Part shown: one piece after another, positions 50,664-62,125 of the stretch
Position numbering within the stretch: the stretch's first letter is position 1
Layout: every line of letters begins with the position of its first letter
DNA from: Paracidovorax sp031843945
GTDB lineage: Bacteria; Pseudomonadota; Gammaproteobacteria; Burkholderiales; Burkholderiaceae_C
DNA length: 64,000 nucleotides
Direction: 5' to 3'
Assembly: GCF_031843945.1 (NCBI RefSeq)
Contig: NZ_JAVTJJ010000004.1
Location: 124,001-188,000 of the forward strand
Made by a program: the position numbers and the translations under genes
Notes under the pieces: model-generated
What the model was told of the DNA's origin: nothing
Seen by the model: only the letters and a program-made list of their open reading frames with translations
The model's database searches: none

Positions 50664-52481
50664 TCAAAAACTTTCCCAGTCGTTTTCTGCCGCGCCATTC
50701 GATGAAGAGGCCAGCGCGGGCTTGCGTGCCAACTCGGCGGCAGGCCTGGCTGCCGATGCGGTGGGCGCACGCGACGCGATGCGCGGCGCGCCGGCCGCAG
50801 GTGCCTTGCCAGCGGCGGATGGGGTGGCTACGCGCCGCGATGCAGTCGGTGAAGAGGCAGAGGCCGCAGCGGACCGCTTCGCTGCTGCGATCACGCCCGT
50901 GGTGGCCGGCGCGGCCGCAGCCGCCACGTTCGTCACGCTGGCCGGTACCTTGAACACCGACACCGTACGCGCCAGCTGCTCGGCTTGCTCGCGCAGGCTC
51001 TGCGCGGCGGCCGCGCTTTCTTCTACCAGCGCGGCGTTCTGCTGCGTCATCTGGTCCAGCTGGCCCACCGACTGGTTCACCTGGCCCACGCCCGAGCTTT
51101 GTTCCGACGCAGCCGCGGTGATCTCTCCGATCATGTCGTTCACCCGCTGCACCGATCGCACGATGTCGCCCATGGTCGTGCCGGCATCGGCCACCAGCAG
51201 GCTGCCGGCTTCCACCTTCTGCACCGACGTGCCGATCAACTGCTTGATCTCCTTGGCCGCCTCGGCGCTGCGCTGGGCCAGGCTGCGCACCTCGCTGGCC
51301 ACCACCGCAAAGCCCCGGCCCTGCTCGCCGGCACGGGCGGCTTCCACGGCGGCGTTGAGCGCCAGGATGTTGGTCTGAAAGGCAATGCCGTCGATCACGC
51401 CGATGATGTCGGCGATCTTGCGGCTGCTTTGCTGGATGTCTTCCATGGTGGACACCACCTGCGTCACCACGTCGCCGCCGCGCTGGGCCACGCCGGCGGC
51501 GTTGGCCGCCAGACCGCTGGCCTGCTGCGCGCTGCTGGCGCTTTGCTGCAACGTGGCCGTGAACTGCTCCATGGCGGCTGCGGTCTCCTGCAGGTTGCTG
51601 GAGGCCTGCTCGGTGCGCACCGACAAATCGTGGTTGCCGGTAGCGATCTCCGCGCTGGCGATGGCGATGCTGTCCGTGCTCTGGCGCACCTGCTGCACCA
51701 CGCGCGCCAGCGATCCGCTCATGGCGTACTGCGACCGCAGCAGGTCGCCGAACTCATCGCCGCGCGTGACGTTGTCCTGCAGGCTCAAATCGCCCCCGGC
51801 GATGCGCGATGCCAGGTCGTTGGCCTGCGCCAGCGGGCGGCGGATGCTGCCGATCAGAAAATGCGCGCCCAGCACGATGGCCAGCAGCAACACGCCCAGC
51901 GCCACGGCGGTCACCTGCAGCGTGGTGGCGCGGTTTGCCGCCATGGCCGCCTGGGCCTGCTGGGCGCTGCGCTCCTGCAGGGCCACGAAGTCGCGCAGCG
52001 TCTGCAGGTAGCCGGCCACCGCCGGGTTGTAGCGCTGCGTCACCAGCGTCACCGCCTCGTCCTGGCGGCCCGCGGCCTTGGTCTGGCGCGCCTGCGTGCG
52101 CAGGTCGGTCATGGTCTTGCGGGCTTCGGCGATGCGCGCCAGCTGCGCGCGATCGGCATCGGACAGCGCCATGCCTTCCAGCGATTTCTGCACCGCGCTG
52201 ATCTGCGCGCTGGTGGCAGGAATCAGCTCCTTGAACTCGGCCTCGACGGCCGGGTCGCTGCTGACGATGAGCGCCTGCGTGCGCGCGGCGTTGGTTTCGG
52301 TCAGCCCCGACCAGCGCACTGCCGCCACCACGCGCGCCTGCATTTCATCGTCCACCGTGTCCGCCTGCGCCTGAACCTGCACCAGCCGGTAGCCGGCCAC
52401 GCCGGTCACGCCGGCCAGCAGCACCACAATGAGAAAGACGGCCAGCCAGAGCTTTTGGGCCAGACGGATACGTTGCAGCAT
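50664..52481 (-). CDS. Methyl-accepting chemotaxis protein with C-terminal pentapeptide
   Basis: This 605-residue inner-membrane chemoreceptor has TM1 (about 11-33), a periplasmic four-helix-bundle-type sensor (about 34-188), TM2 (189-211), HAMP (212-265) and a cytoplasmic signalling coiled coil whose tip is IIGVIDGIAFQTNILALNAA followed by VEAARAGEQGRGFAVVASEV. A low-complexity Ala/Ser linker (about 510-595) leads to the terminal DWESF, a match to the xWxxF tether (NWETF in Tsr) that recruits the methyltransferase CheR. The ligand is unknown. No other chemotaxis gene is adjacent. Confidence 0.95.
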   Translation of the reverse strand: MLQRIRLAQKLWLAVFLIVVLLAGVTGVAGYRLVQVQAQADTVDDEMQARVVAAVRWSGLTETNAARTQALIVSSDPAVEAEFKELIPATSAQISAVQKSLEGMALSDADRAQLARIAEARKTMTDLRTQARQTKAAGRQDEAVTLVTQRYNPAVAGYLQTLRDFVALQERSAQQAQAAMAANRATTLQVTAVALGVLLLAIVLGAHFLIGSIRRPLAQANDLASRIAGGDLSLQDNVTRGDEFGDLLRSQYAMSGSLARVVQQVRQSTDSIAIASAEIATGNHDLSVRTEQASSNLQETAAAMEQFTATLQQSASSAQQASGLAANAAGVAQRGGDVVTQVVSTMEDIQQSSRKIADIIGVIDGIAFQTNILALNAAVEAARAGEQGRGFAVVASEVRSLAQRSAEAAKEIKQLIGTSVQKVEAGSLLVADAGTTMGDIVRSVQRVNDMIGEITAAASEQSSGVGQVNQSVGQLDQMTQQNAALVEESAAAAQSLREQAEQLARTVSVFKVPASVTNVAAAAAPATTGVIAAAKRSAAASASSPTASRRVATPSAAGKAPAAGAPRIASRAPTASAARPAAELARKPALASSSNGAAENDWESF

Positions 52482-52592
52482 GTGGACACCCCGTTGTTTT
52501 CACCCATTCTCAGGCTTGTATCGGCATGCAGCCTGCCTTTTTGATGGGGACGAACCCGCGGTGCCATGACGCCTTCGCAGGCGTCGCTGGCG

Positions 52593-54950
<2,358 letters not shown>

Positions 54951-55017
54951 GCGTCGGGGAAATGAGGGAAAGGAAAGAAAACGGCCTTCAGTGCGCCGCG
55001 ATGTCGTTCACGAACAA

Positions 55018-55878
55018 TCAGCGCGGATCGGGCAGGGCTGCGGGGCCGGCCAGTTCCATGCGCACGCGGCCGCCGGCGGCGCGCGCGGCCGGCTGGGCCA
55101 GCGGCGGCTTCAGCAGGGCATAGAGCCCCAGCACGCTCTTGACGTAATTCTGCGTTTCGCGATAGGCCGGAATGCGGTCGCCCGCGCGCCGCACGGCGCC
55201 TTCGCCGGCGTTGTAGGCGGCCAGGGCCAGGTCGAGCCGGCCTTCGAACAGATCGATCAAATGCCGCAGGTAGCGCGCGCCGGCGGCCACGTTGGTGGCC
55301 GGGTCGGCGAGCTGCTGCTCGATGGTGCGGCGCGGCGCGCGCGCAACGCCGAAGCGTTCGGCCGTGGCCGGCATCACCTGCATCAGGCCCACGGCACCGC
55401 GCGGCGACACGGCCAGCGCGTCGAAGCCTGATTCGGTCGCGATTACTGCCTGCAGCAACTCGTAATCGAGCCCCTGCTGCGTGGCCGAGGCGCGCAGATG
55501 GTGCTTGACGCGCTTGACCTCCGGGGCGATGTCGAAATACGCCAGCCGCCGCACGCCCGCCGCCGTGGCCGAGGGCGCCGAGTCAGGCAGCACGATGCCG
55601 GTGCCGGCCGAGCGTCCATCGATGGCGGAATCGAACACGTCGCCACGGAAGTACAGCGTGTAGCGCTCGTCGACGCGCTCGGCCGCGAAGTGCGTCACGC
55701 CGCGTTCATCGACGTGAGCCCACAGGTCGGCATGGGCCGATTGCTGCAAAAACCATAGCAACAACCCCAGGCACATCAAGCGCGAGAGGCCAAAAACACC
55801 CCAAACACGCTCCGCCCACGCCGCACCGCCGCGCAGCGCACACCGCACCAAGCTGGGCTGGCCGCGCTGCGCAGCCAT
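55018..55878 (-). CDS. Lytic transglycosylase (SLT domain) between parE and parC
   Basis: This 286-residue exported enzyme is expected to cleave peptidoglycan glycan strands with formation of 1,6-anhydro ends. A signal peptide ends near QQSAHA-DL; it is unusually long from ATG 55878, and ATG 55776 would give a compact one. A DUF4124-like segment (WAHVDERGVTHFAAE) comes first, then the SLT domain: catalytic Glu149 in IATESGFDALAVSPRGAVGL, MQVMPATAERFGV, AAGARYLRHL and ALAAYNAGEGAV. ATG 55878 is one base behind the parE stop, so the two are coupled or co-transcribed; 67 bases separate it from parC. Confidence 0.91.
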   Translation of the reverse strand: MAAQRGQPSLVRCALRGGAAWAERVWGVFGLSRLMCLGLLLWFLQQSAHADLWAHVDERGVTHFAAERVDERYTLYFRGDVFDSAIDGRSAGTGIVLPDSAPSATAAGVRRLAYFDIAPEVKRVKHHLRASATQQGLDYELLQAVIATESGFDALAVSPRGAVGLMQVMPATAERFGVARAPRRTIEQQLADPATNVAAGARYLRHLIDLFEGRLDLALAAYNAGEGAVRRAGDRIPAYRETQNYVKSVLGLYALLKPPLAQPAARAAGGRVRMELAGPAALPDPR

Positions 55879-55879
55879 G

Positions 55880-57868
55880 TCAGATGTCCACATCCACGGC
55901 GTCGCCGTGCAGTTCCATCAGCTCGCGCCGGGCGGCGGCCTCGCCCTTGCCCATCAGCTTGGTGATGAGGCCTGCCGTGGCGGCAAAGTCCATCGCGCCC
56001 AGTTGCACGGGCAGCAGGCGGCGGGTGTCGGGGTTGAGCGTGGTTTCCCACAGCTGCTCGGCATTCATCTCGCCCAGGCCCTTGAAGCGGCTGATCTGGC
56101 ACTTCTCGCGCGCCACGCCGTCCTTGACGCTCTTGTCGAGAATGGCTTCCAGCTCACCCTCGTCCAGCGCATACACCTTCGACGCCGGCTTCTTGCCGCG
56201 CGCGGGCACGTCCACCCGAAAGAGCGGTGGGCGCGCCACGTAGATGTGGCCCGTCTCGATGAGCTTGGGAAAGTGGCGAAAGAACAAGGTGAGCAGCAGC
56301 ACCTGGATGTGCGAGCCGTCCACGTCGGCATCGCTCAGGATGCAGACCTTGCCGTAGCGCAGGCCCGACAGGTCGGGCGTGTCTTCGGGCCCGTGCGGGT
56401 CCACCCCCAGCGCCACCGAGATGTCGTGGATTTCATTGTTGGCAAAGAGCCGGTCGCGGTCGACCTCCCAGGTGTTGAGCACCTTGCCGCGCAGCGGCAG
56501 CACGGCCTGGCATTCCTTGTCGCGGCCCATCTTGGCGCTGCCGCCGGCAGAGTCGCCCTCCACCAGAAACACTTCGTTGTGCGACAGGTCGCGGCTTTCG
56601 CAGTCGGTCAGCTTGCCGGGCAGCACGGCCACGCCGGAGCCCTTGCGCTTTTCGACCTTCTGGCCGGCCTTCTGGCGCGTCTGCGCGGCCTTGATGGCGA
56701 GTTCTGCCAGCTTCTTGCCGTACTCGACGTGCTGGTGCAGCCAGAGTTCGAGCGACGGACGCACGAAGCTCGACACCAGCCGCACGGCGTCGCGCGAATT
56801 GAGCTTTTCCTTCACCTGGCCCTGAAACTGCGGGTCCAGCACCTTGGCCGACAGCACGTACGAAGCGCGTGCAAACACGTCCTCGGGCAGCAGTTTCACG
56901 CCCTTGGGCAACAGCGAATGCAGTTCGATGAAGCTCTTGACCGCGTTGAAGAGGCCGTCGCGCAGGCCTGCGTCGTGCGTGCCGCCTGCGCTGGTTGGAA
57001 TCAGGTTGACGTAGCTCTCGCGCACCGGCGCGCCTTCGTCGGTGAAGCCCACGCACCAGGAGGCGCCCTCGCCTTCGGCAAAGCTTTCGTGGTTCCGGTC
57101 GGCAAAGCCTTCGCCCTCGAAGAGCGGAATCACCGGGTCGGCATGCAGCGTTTGCGCCAGGTAGTCGCGAAGACCGCCCTTGTACTGCCAGGTCTGCACG
57201 TCCTTGGTTTTCTCGTTGACCAGCGTCACCGTCACGCCGGGCATCAGTACCGCCTTGCTGCGCAGCAGATGAGTCAACTCCGCCATCGGCAGAACCGGGG
57301 TCTCGAAGTACTTCGGATCGGGCCACACGCGCACGGTAGTGCCCTGCTTGCGCTCGCCCGCAGCCAGCGGGCGTGACGTCAGCGGCTCGGTGACGTCGCC
57401 GCCCTGGAAGACGAGTTGCGCCATCTGGCCTTCGCGGTGCGTGCTGGCTTCCAGCCGCAGCGACAGCGCATTGGTGACCGACACGCCCACGCCATGCAGG
57501 CCGCCCGAAAAGCTGTAGGCACCGCCCTTGCCCTTGTCGAACTTGCCGCCGGCATGCAGCCGCGTGAACACCAGTTCGATGACGGGCGCCTTTTCTTCCG
57601 GATGCAGGCCGAAGGGAATGCCCCGGCCGTCGTCTTCGATGCCCACCGAGCCGTCGGCATGCAGCGTGACCTTGATCTTTTTGCCGTGGCCGGCCAGCGC
57701 CTCGTCAGCGGCGTTGTCCAGCACTTCCTGAATGATGTGCAGCGGGTTGTCGGTGCGGGTGTACATGCCCGGACGCTGCTTGACGGGCTCCAGGCCCTTG
57801 AGAACGCGGATCGAGCCTTCTGAATATTCGCTGGTGGAAGCGGATGCGGATGCGGGTTTGACTGCCAT
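55880..57868 (-). CDS. parE: DNA topoisomerase IV subunit B
   Basis: This 662-residue ATPase subunit drives topoisomerase IV. GHKL features are clear: EVLDNAADEAL (Mg/ATP Asn), EDDGRGIPFGLHPEE, and the lid GGLHGVGVSVTNALS. The TOPRIM domain has FLVEGDSAGGSAKMGRD and ILSDADVDGSHIQVLLLTLFF (given in part), and the end has RFKGLGEMNAEQLWETTLNP. ATG 57868 (MAVKPASAS) was chosen; the upstream extension is not family sequence. It is the first gene of parE / transglycosylase / parC. Confidence 0.96.
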   Translation of the reverse strand: MAVKPASASASTSEYSEGSIRVLKGLEPVKQRPGMYTRTDNPLHIIQEVLDNAADEALAGHGKKIKVTLHADGSVGIEDDGRGIPFGLHPEEKAPVIELVFTRLHAGGKFDKGKGGAYSFSGGLHGVGVSVTNALSLRLEASTHREGQMAQLVFQGGDVTEPLTSRPLAAGERKQGTTVRVWPDPKYFETPVLPMAELTHLLRSKAVLMPGVTVTLVNEKTKDVQTWQYKGGLRDYLAQTLHADPVIPLFEGEGFADRNHESFAEGEGASWCVGFTDEGAPVRESYVNLIPTSAGGTHDAGLRDGLFNAVKSFIELHSLLPKGVKLLPEDVFARASYVLSAKVLDPQFQGQVKEKLNSRDAVRLVSSFVRPSLELWLHQHVEYGKKLAELAIKAAQTRQKAGQKVEKRKGSGVAVLPGKLTDCESRDLSHNEVFLVEGDSAGGSAKMGRDKECQAVLPLRGKVLNTWEVDRDRLFANNEIHDISVALGVDPHGPEDTPDLSGLRYGKVCILSDADVDGSHIQVLLLTLFFRHFPKLIETGHIYVARPPLFRVDVPARGKKPASKVYALDEGELEAILDKSVKDGVAREKCQISRFKGLGEMNAEQLWETTLNPDTRRLLPVQLGAMDFAATAGLITKLMGKGEAAARRELMELHGDAVDVDI

Positions 57869-57974
57869 GGCGGCGGATTGTAGTAGCTGGATATAACCAC
57901 AGCCCCGCCACACCTTTCTTTCAATGCCAGCAGACGAGCGAGCGCAGCCACACCGTTTTGGCTAAAGTCGCCGG

Positions 57975-59198
57975 ATGCATAAAGAAACACAAAAACTGCC
58001 CGTGGTGCAGGTGCTGCTGTGCGGTGCCGCCATCGTCACGCTGTCGATGGGCATCCGCCACGGCTTTGGCCTGTGGCTGCAGCCGATCACGCAGGAGATG
58101 GGCTGGACGCGCCAGACCTTCGCGCTGGCGATCGCGGTGCAGAACATCGCCTGGGGCGTGTTCGGCATCTTTGCGGGCATGGCGGCCGACCGGTTCGGCG
58201 CGTTTCGTGTGCTGATGGGCGGCGCGCTGCTCTACGCGCTGGGCCTGGCCGGCATGGCGCTGTCGCCCACACCAGTGACCTTTGCGTTGACAGCGGGCGT
58301 GCTCATCGGCGCGGCGCAGGCCGGCACGACCTACGCCGTCATTTACGGCGTGCTGGGCAGGCAGATCGCGCCGGAGCGGCGCTCTTGGGCCATGGGCGTG
58401 ACGGCGGCGGCGGGCTCGTTTGGGCAGTTTCTGATGGTGCCGGTCGAAGGCCAGCTCATCGCGCAGTTCGGCTGGCAAGAAGCGCTGCTGGCGCTGTCCA
58501 TGCTGGTGCTGCTGATCGTGCCGCTGGCCTTCGGCCTGCGCGAACCCGGCTTTGGCAACGCGCCCGGCGGCGCGGCCAGCCCGCGCAAACAGTCCATCGG
58601 CCAGGCGGTGGGCGAGGCGCTGCGCTATCCCAGCTTCCTGCTGCTGACGGCGGGTTACTTCGTCTGCGGCTTTCAGGTGGTGTTCATCGGCGTGCACATG
58701 CCCAGTTACTTGAAGGACCACGGCCTGTCGCCGCAGGTGGCCAGCTATGCGCTGGCGCTGATAGGGCTGTTCAACATCTTCGGCACCTACTTGGCCGGCA
58801 CGCTGGGCCAGCGAATTCAGAAGCGCTACATCCTGTCGTTCATCTACTTTGGCCGTGTGGTGGCGATCAGCGTCTTCCTGATGGTGCCGCTGACGCCCAT
58901 GTCGGTCTATGTGTTCTCGGCCGTGATGGGTGCGCTGTGGCTGTCCACCGTGCCGCCAACCAACGCCACCGTGGCGCAGATCTTCGGCGTGCAGCATCTG
59001 TCGATGCTGAGCGGCTTCGTGTTCTTCAGCCACCAGATCGGCAGCTTTCTGGGCGTGTGGCTGGGCGGCTATCTATATGACCGTACTGGCAGCTACGATG
59101 TGGTCTGGTATCTGTCGATTGCACTGGGCGTCTTCGCCGGGCTCGTGAACCTGCCGGTGCGTGAAGCGCCCATCGCGCGCCAGCCGCAACCCGCCTGA
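57975..59198 (+). CDS. Major facilitator superfamily transporter (monocarboxylate/oxalate type)
   Basis: This 407-residue inner-membrane protein has 12 hydrophobic helices and MFS motifs (GMAADRFGAFRVLMGG in loop 2-3; GGYLYDRTGSYDVVWY near the end). The N-terminus MGIRHGFGLWLQPITQEMGW resembles the oxalate/formate antiporter and monocarboxylate-porter branch. The substrate is undetermined. It is divergent from parE with a 106-base spacer, and a small membrane protein gene follows after 11 bases. Confidence 0.9.
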   Translation: MHKETQKLPVVQVLLCGAAIVTLSMGIRHGFGLWLQPITQEMGWTRQTFALAIAVQNIAWGVFGIFAGMAADRFGAFRVLMGGALLYALGLAGMALSPTPVTFALTAGVLIGAAQAGTTYAVIYGVLGRQIAPERRSWAMGVTAAAGSFGQFLMVPVEGQLIAQFGWQEALLALSMLVLLIVPLAFGLREPGFGNAPGGAASPRKQSIGQAVGEALRYPSFLLLTAGYFVCGFQVVFIGVHMPSYLKDHGLSPQVASYALALIGLFNIFGTYLAGTLGQRIQKRYILSFIYFGRVVAISVFLMVPLTPMSVYVFSAVMGALWLSTVPPTNATVAQIFGVQHLSMLSGFVFFSHQIGSFLGVWLGGYLYDRTGSYDVVWYLSIALGVFAGLVNLPVREAPIARQPQPA

Positions 59199-59209
59199 AC
59201 TGAAAAAAC

Positions 59210-59377
59210 ATGTCATCCGCTCTGCACCACTCCACCGCCGCGCCCTCGCGCCGCCAGCGCTTCGGCCGCTGGGCGGGATGGACCCTGGGTGCCGCGGTGC
59301 TGGTGGTGGTGTTCATGCTGTACGCGGAGCCGGATTTCGTCGTCATGATGGCCGATCAGGTTTGGGCGTGCTTCTGA
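59210..59377 (+). CDS. Small single-span membrane protein (55 aa)
   Basis: This short gene encodes 55 residues: a basic N-terminus (APSRRQRFGRWAGW), one hydrophobic helix (about 25-38, LGAAVLVVVFML) and a conserved-looking end, DFVVMMADQVWACF. Small proteins ending in a similar ADQ-WACF motif are, as far as I recall, common in Comamonadaceae; their function is unknown. It starts 11 bases after the MFS gene stop, so it may share that transcript. Codon usage is like its neighbours. Confidence 0.65.
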   Translation: MSSALHHSTAAPSRRQRFGRWAGWTLGAAVLVVVFMLYAEPDFVVMMADQVWACF

Positions 59378-59392
59378 CACGCCATCTGTATC

Positions 59393-59446
59393 AAAACGGC
59401 CTCCAGCGCTTGATCCATAAGCGCAAGCAGCTATAAAAACAATAGC
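59393..59446. repeat. Palindromic intergenic repeat, copy 10
   Basis: CCAGCGCTTGATCCATAAGCGCAAGCAGCTATAAAAACAATAGC repeats the family core (AGCGCTT...AAGCGC plus AGCTAT). It ends immediately before the methyltransferase start codon at 59447, so the repeat forms the ribosome-binding region of that gene. Confidence 0.85.
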
Positions 59447-60031
59447 ATGAAGAGTCACGGCGACGGAGCCCCTTCCGAATGGATCACGCGCTGGGCGCAC
59501 CTGATGCCCGAGCGCGGCAGCGTGCTCGACGTGGCCTGCGGCGCCGGCCGGCATGTGCGCTGGCTGCACGCGCTGGGGCATGCGGTCACCGGCGTCGACC
59601 GGTCGCAAGAAGCATTGGCACCACTCGCCACGCTGCAGCCGCCCGTCGAAACTGTGTGCGTCGACATCGAATCAGGCCCGTGGCCGCTGGCCGGGCGCCA
59701 GTTCGGCGCGGTCATCGTCACCAACTACCTATGGAGGCCGCTGCTGCCCACGCTGATCGCCAGCGTGGCGCCTGGCGGCGTGCTGCTGTACGAGACCTTC
59801 GCGGCAGGCAATGAAACCGTCGGCCGGCCGGCGCGGCCCGAATTTCTTCTAGCGCCCGGGGAACTGCTGGGCGCCTGCGAGGGTCTGCGTACCGTGGCAT
59901 TTGAAGATGGCTGGCTTGCATCGCCCGAGCGATTCGTGCAACGCATCGCCGCCGTCCGCGAGCAGCACGGCGCCGCCGCAAGCCGTCACCCGCTGGTCCC
60001 GCAAGGGGCTGCTGCACGGCAGGCTCCCTAG
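59447..60031 (+). CDS. Class I SAM-dependent methyltransferase
   Basis: This 194-residue cytoplasmic protein has the Rossmann-type SAM fold: motif I VLDVACGAGRHVRWL (26-40), the acidic residue after strand 2 (VTGVDRS), VCVDIESGPWPL and a post-motif region VTNYLWRPLLPTL then GGVLLYETFAAGNE. It resembles the TehB-like small methyltransferases; the substrate is unknown. The start codon directly follows a palindromic repeat without a visible Shine-Dalgarno sequence, so translation may be weak or another start may be used. Confidence 0.85.
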   Translation: MKSHGDGAPSEWITRWAHLMPERGSVLDVACGAGRHVRWLHALGHAVTGVDRSQEALAPLATLQPPVETVCVDIESGPWPLAGRQFGAVIVTNYLWRPLLPTLIASVAPGGVLLYETFAAGNETVGRPARPEFLLAPGELLGACEGLRTVAFEDGWLASPERFVQRIAAVREQHGAAASRHPLVPQGAAARQAP

Positions 60032-60032
60032 T

Positions 60033-60038
60033 TAGAAT
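60033..60038 (+). promoter_or_regulatory. Putative -10 element of dapA
   Basis: GTTAGAATGC contains TAGAAT 28 bases before the dapA start. No strong -35 is visible, so this is a weak call. Confidence 0.3.
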
Positions 60039-60065
60039 GCTCTTTTACCGTTTCACCACGCGGAC

Positions 60066-60962
60066 ATGACCCTTCCCAGCGCTCCTCTCACCGGCAGCAT
60101 CGTCGCCCTCGTCACTCCCATGCACGAGGACGGCAGCGTGGACTACCCCACACTGCGCCAACTGATCGACTGGCATGTCGCCGAAGGCACCGACTGCATC
60201 GGCGTCGTGGGCACGACGGGCGAATCGCCCACCGTCAATGTCGAAGAGCATTGCGAGATCATTCGCGTCTCTGTCGAACAGGCTGCGGGGCGCGTGCCCA
60301 TCATGGCCGGCTGCGGTGCCAACTCCACGGCAGAGGCCATCGAGCTGGCTCGCTTCGCCAAAAAGGTGGGCGCCGACACGCAACTGCAGGTGGTGCCCTA
60401 CTACAACAAGCCCACGCAAGAGGGCCAGTACCAGCACTTCAAGGCGATTGCCGAAGCCGTGGGCGACCTGCCCATCGTGCTCTACAACGTGCCCGGCCGC
60501 ACCGTGGCCGATATGCTGCACGACACGGTGCTGCGCCTGGCCAAGGTACCCGGCATCATCGGAATCAAGGAAGCCACCGGCAACATCGAGCGTGCGCAGT
60601 GGCTGATCCGCGAAGTGCCCAAGGGCTTCGCGGTGTATTCCGGCGACGACCCGACCGCCGTGGCACTGATGCTGTGTGGCGGCCAGGGCAACATCAGCGT
60701 GACGGCCAACGTGGCGCCGCGCCTGATGCACCAGCTCTGCGTTGCGGCCTTGGCGGGCGACGTGCGCCGCGCTATGGAAATCCAGTTCAGCCTGCTGCCT
60801 GTGCACAAGCACCTGTTCGTCGAGGCCAACCCCATCCCCGTGAAGTGGGCGCTGCAACGCATGGGCCGCTGCGGCGGAACGCTGCGTTTGCCCATGACGC
60901 CGCTCGCTGAATCCAACGAGTCCATCGTCGAGGGCGCCCTGCGCGCCGCCGGTCTGCTTTAA
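60066..60962 (+). CDS. dapA: 4-hydroxy-tetrahydrodipicolinate synthase
   Basis: This 298-residue TIM-barrel enzyme condenses pyruvate with aspartate semialdehyde, the first committed step of lysine and diaminopimelate synthesis. Active-site residues are visible: GTTGESPT (49-56), Tyr140 and Arg145 in VLYNVPGRT, and the Schiff-base Lys168 in GIIGIKEATGN. Length is normal. It is the first gene of a likely dapA-bamC-MBL operon, an order also known for dapA-nlpB (bamC) in enterobacteria. Confidence 0.96.
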   Translation: MTLPSAPLTGSIVALVTPMHEDGSVDYPTLRQLIDWHVAEGTDCIGVVGTTGESPTVNVEEHCEIIRVSVEQAAGRVPIMAGCGANSTAEAIELARFAKKVGADTQLQVVPYYNKPTQEGQYQHFKAIAEAVGDLPIVLYNVPGRTVADMLHDTVLRLAKVPGIIGIKEATGNIERAQWLIREVPKGFAVYSGDDPTAVALMLCGGQGNISVTANVAPRLMHQLCVAALAGDVRRAMEIQFSLLPVHKHLFVEANPIPVKWALQRMGRCGGTLRLPMTPLAESNESIVEGALRAAGLL

Positions 60963-61026
60963 TCCGCCACCTTTGCAGCACGTACCTGCCCGCTTCGGCA
61001 CTCTCAGATCACAAGAGGATTTTCGC

Positions 61027-62115
61027 GTGAACGCTACTACTCGCCTGGGCCTGCTTGGCCTTGCCATGGCCCTGTCTGCCTGCTCCGTTCTGGAAAACGA
61101 CAAGATCGACTACAAGAGCGCCACCAAGGGCTCCACGCTGGAGGTGCCGCCCGACCTGCGTCAGATCTCCACCGATTCCCGCTACGTCGTGCCTGGCGGC
61201 CCCGTGTCTGCCGCGGCCTTCGAAGCCGGCCAGGCGCAACGCCCTGTCGGCAAGGCCAACGCAGCGCCGCAGACCATCGGCGACGTGCGCATCGAGCGCG
61301 ACGGCAACCAGCGCTGGCTGGTCGTCAACCGCCCGGCCGATCAGCTGTGGGAGCCCGTGCGCGACTTCTGGCTGGAAAACGGCTTCGTCTACACCACCGA
61401 ACAGGCCAATCTGGGCCTGCTGGAAACCGACTGGGCCGAGAACCGCGCCAAGCTGCCACAGGACATCATCCGATCCACCATCGGCAAGATCTTCGACTCC
61501 GTCTATTCCACGGGCGAGCGCGACAAGTTCCGCACCCGCCTGGAGCGCAGCGGCAACGGCGGCACCGAAATCTTCGTGAGCCACCGCGGCATGGTCGAGG
61601 TTTATTCCAACACCCAGAAGGACAGCACCGTGTGGCAACCCCGCCCGGCCGACCCCGAGCTGGAAACCGAGTTCCTGCGCCGCCTGATGGTCAAGCTCGG
61701 CGTGAGCGAAGAGCAGTCCCGTGCGATTGCTGCAGCACCCGCCCAGGCCGTGCCTACCGCCCGCATCGCAGCAGTGGCCGGCGCTCCGGTGGTGCAGATC
61801 GACGAACCGTTCGACCGCGCATGGCGCCGCGTCGGCCTGTCGCTCGACCGTACCGGCTTCACCGTGGAAGACCGTGACCGCAGCCAAGGCGTTTACTTCG
61901 TGCGATACGTGGCGCCTACCGACAAGAAGGAACAAGGCTTCTTCGGCAAGATCTTCAACCGTTCGCCGGACGCCGTGCCACCGCTGAAGTACCGCATCGT
62001 GGTGCGCAGCGAAGGCAACCAAAGCACGGTGTCTGTACTCAACGCTGCGGGCGCGCCCGAATCGTCCGACAACGCACAGCGCATCGTGCGCGTGCTGGCG
62101 GACGACCTGAAGTAA
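61027..62115 (+). CDS. bamC: Outer membrane protein assembly factor BamC (lipoprotein)
   Basis: This 362-residue lipoprotein belongs to the beta-barrel assembly machine. A GTG start at 61027 with AGAGGA upstream gives a short signal peptide with lipobox LSAC (Cys19). It is followed by the flexible BamC N-terminus (DYKSATKGSTLEVPPDLRQI) that contacts BamD and two helix-grip domains (about 95-210 and 255-360). Upstream ATG candidates give no signal peptide. Its position behind dapA matches the dapA-nlpB order of other proteobacteria. It begins 64 bases after dapA. Confidence 0.92.
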   Translation: MNATTRLGLLGLAMALSACSVLENDKIDYKSATKGSTLEVPPDLRQISTDSRYVVPGGPVSAAAFEAGQAQRPVGKANAAPQTIGDVRIERDGNQRWLVVNRPADQLWEPVRDFWLENGFVYTTEQANLGLLETDWAENRAKLPQDIIRSTIGKIFDSVYSTGERDKFRTRLERSGNGGTEIFVSHRGMVEVYSNTQKDSTVWQPRPADPELETEFLRRLMVKLGVSEEQSRAIAAAPAQAVPTARIAAVAGAPVVQIDEPFDRAWRRVGLSLDRTGFTVEDRDRSQGVYFVRYVAPTDKKEQGFFGKIFNRSPDAVPPLKYRIVVRSEGNQSTVSVLNAAGAPESSDNAQRIVRVLADDLK

Positions 62116-62125
62116 CTCGACCACG

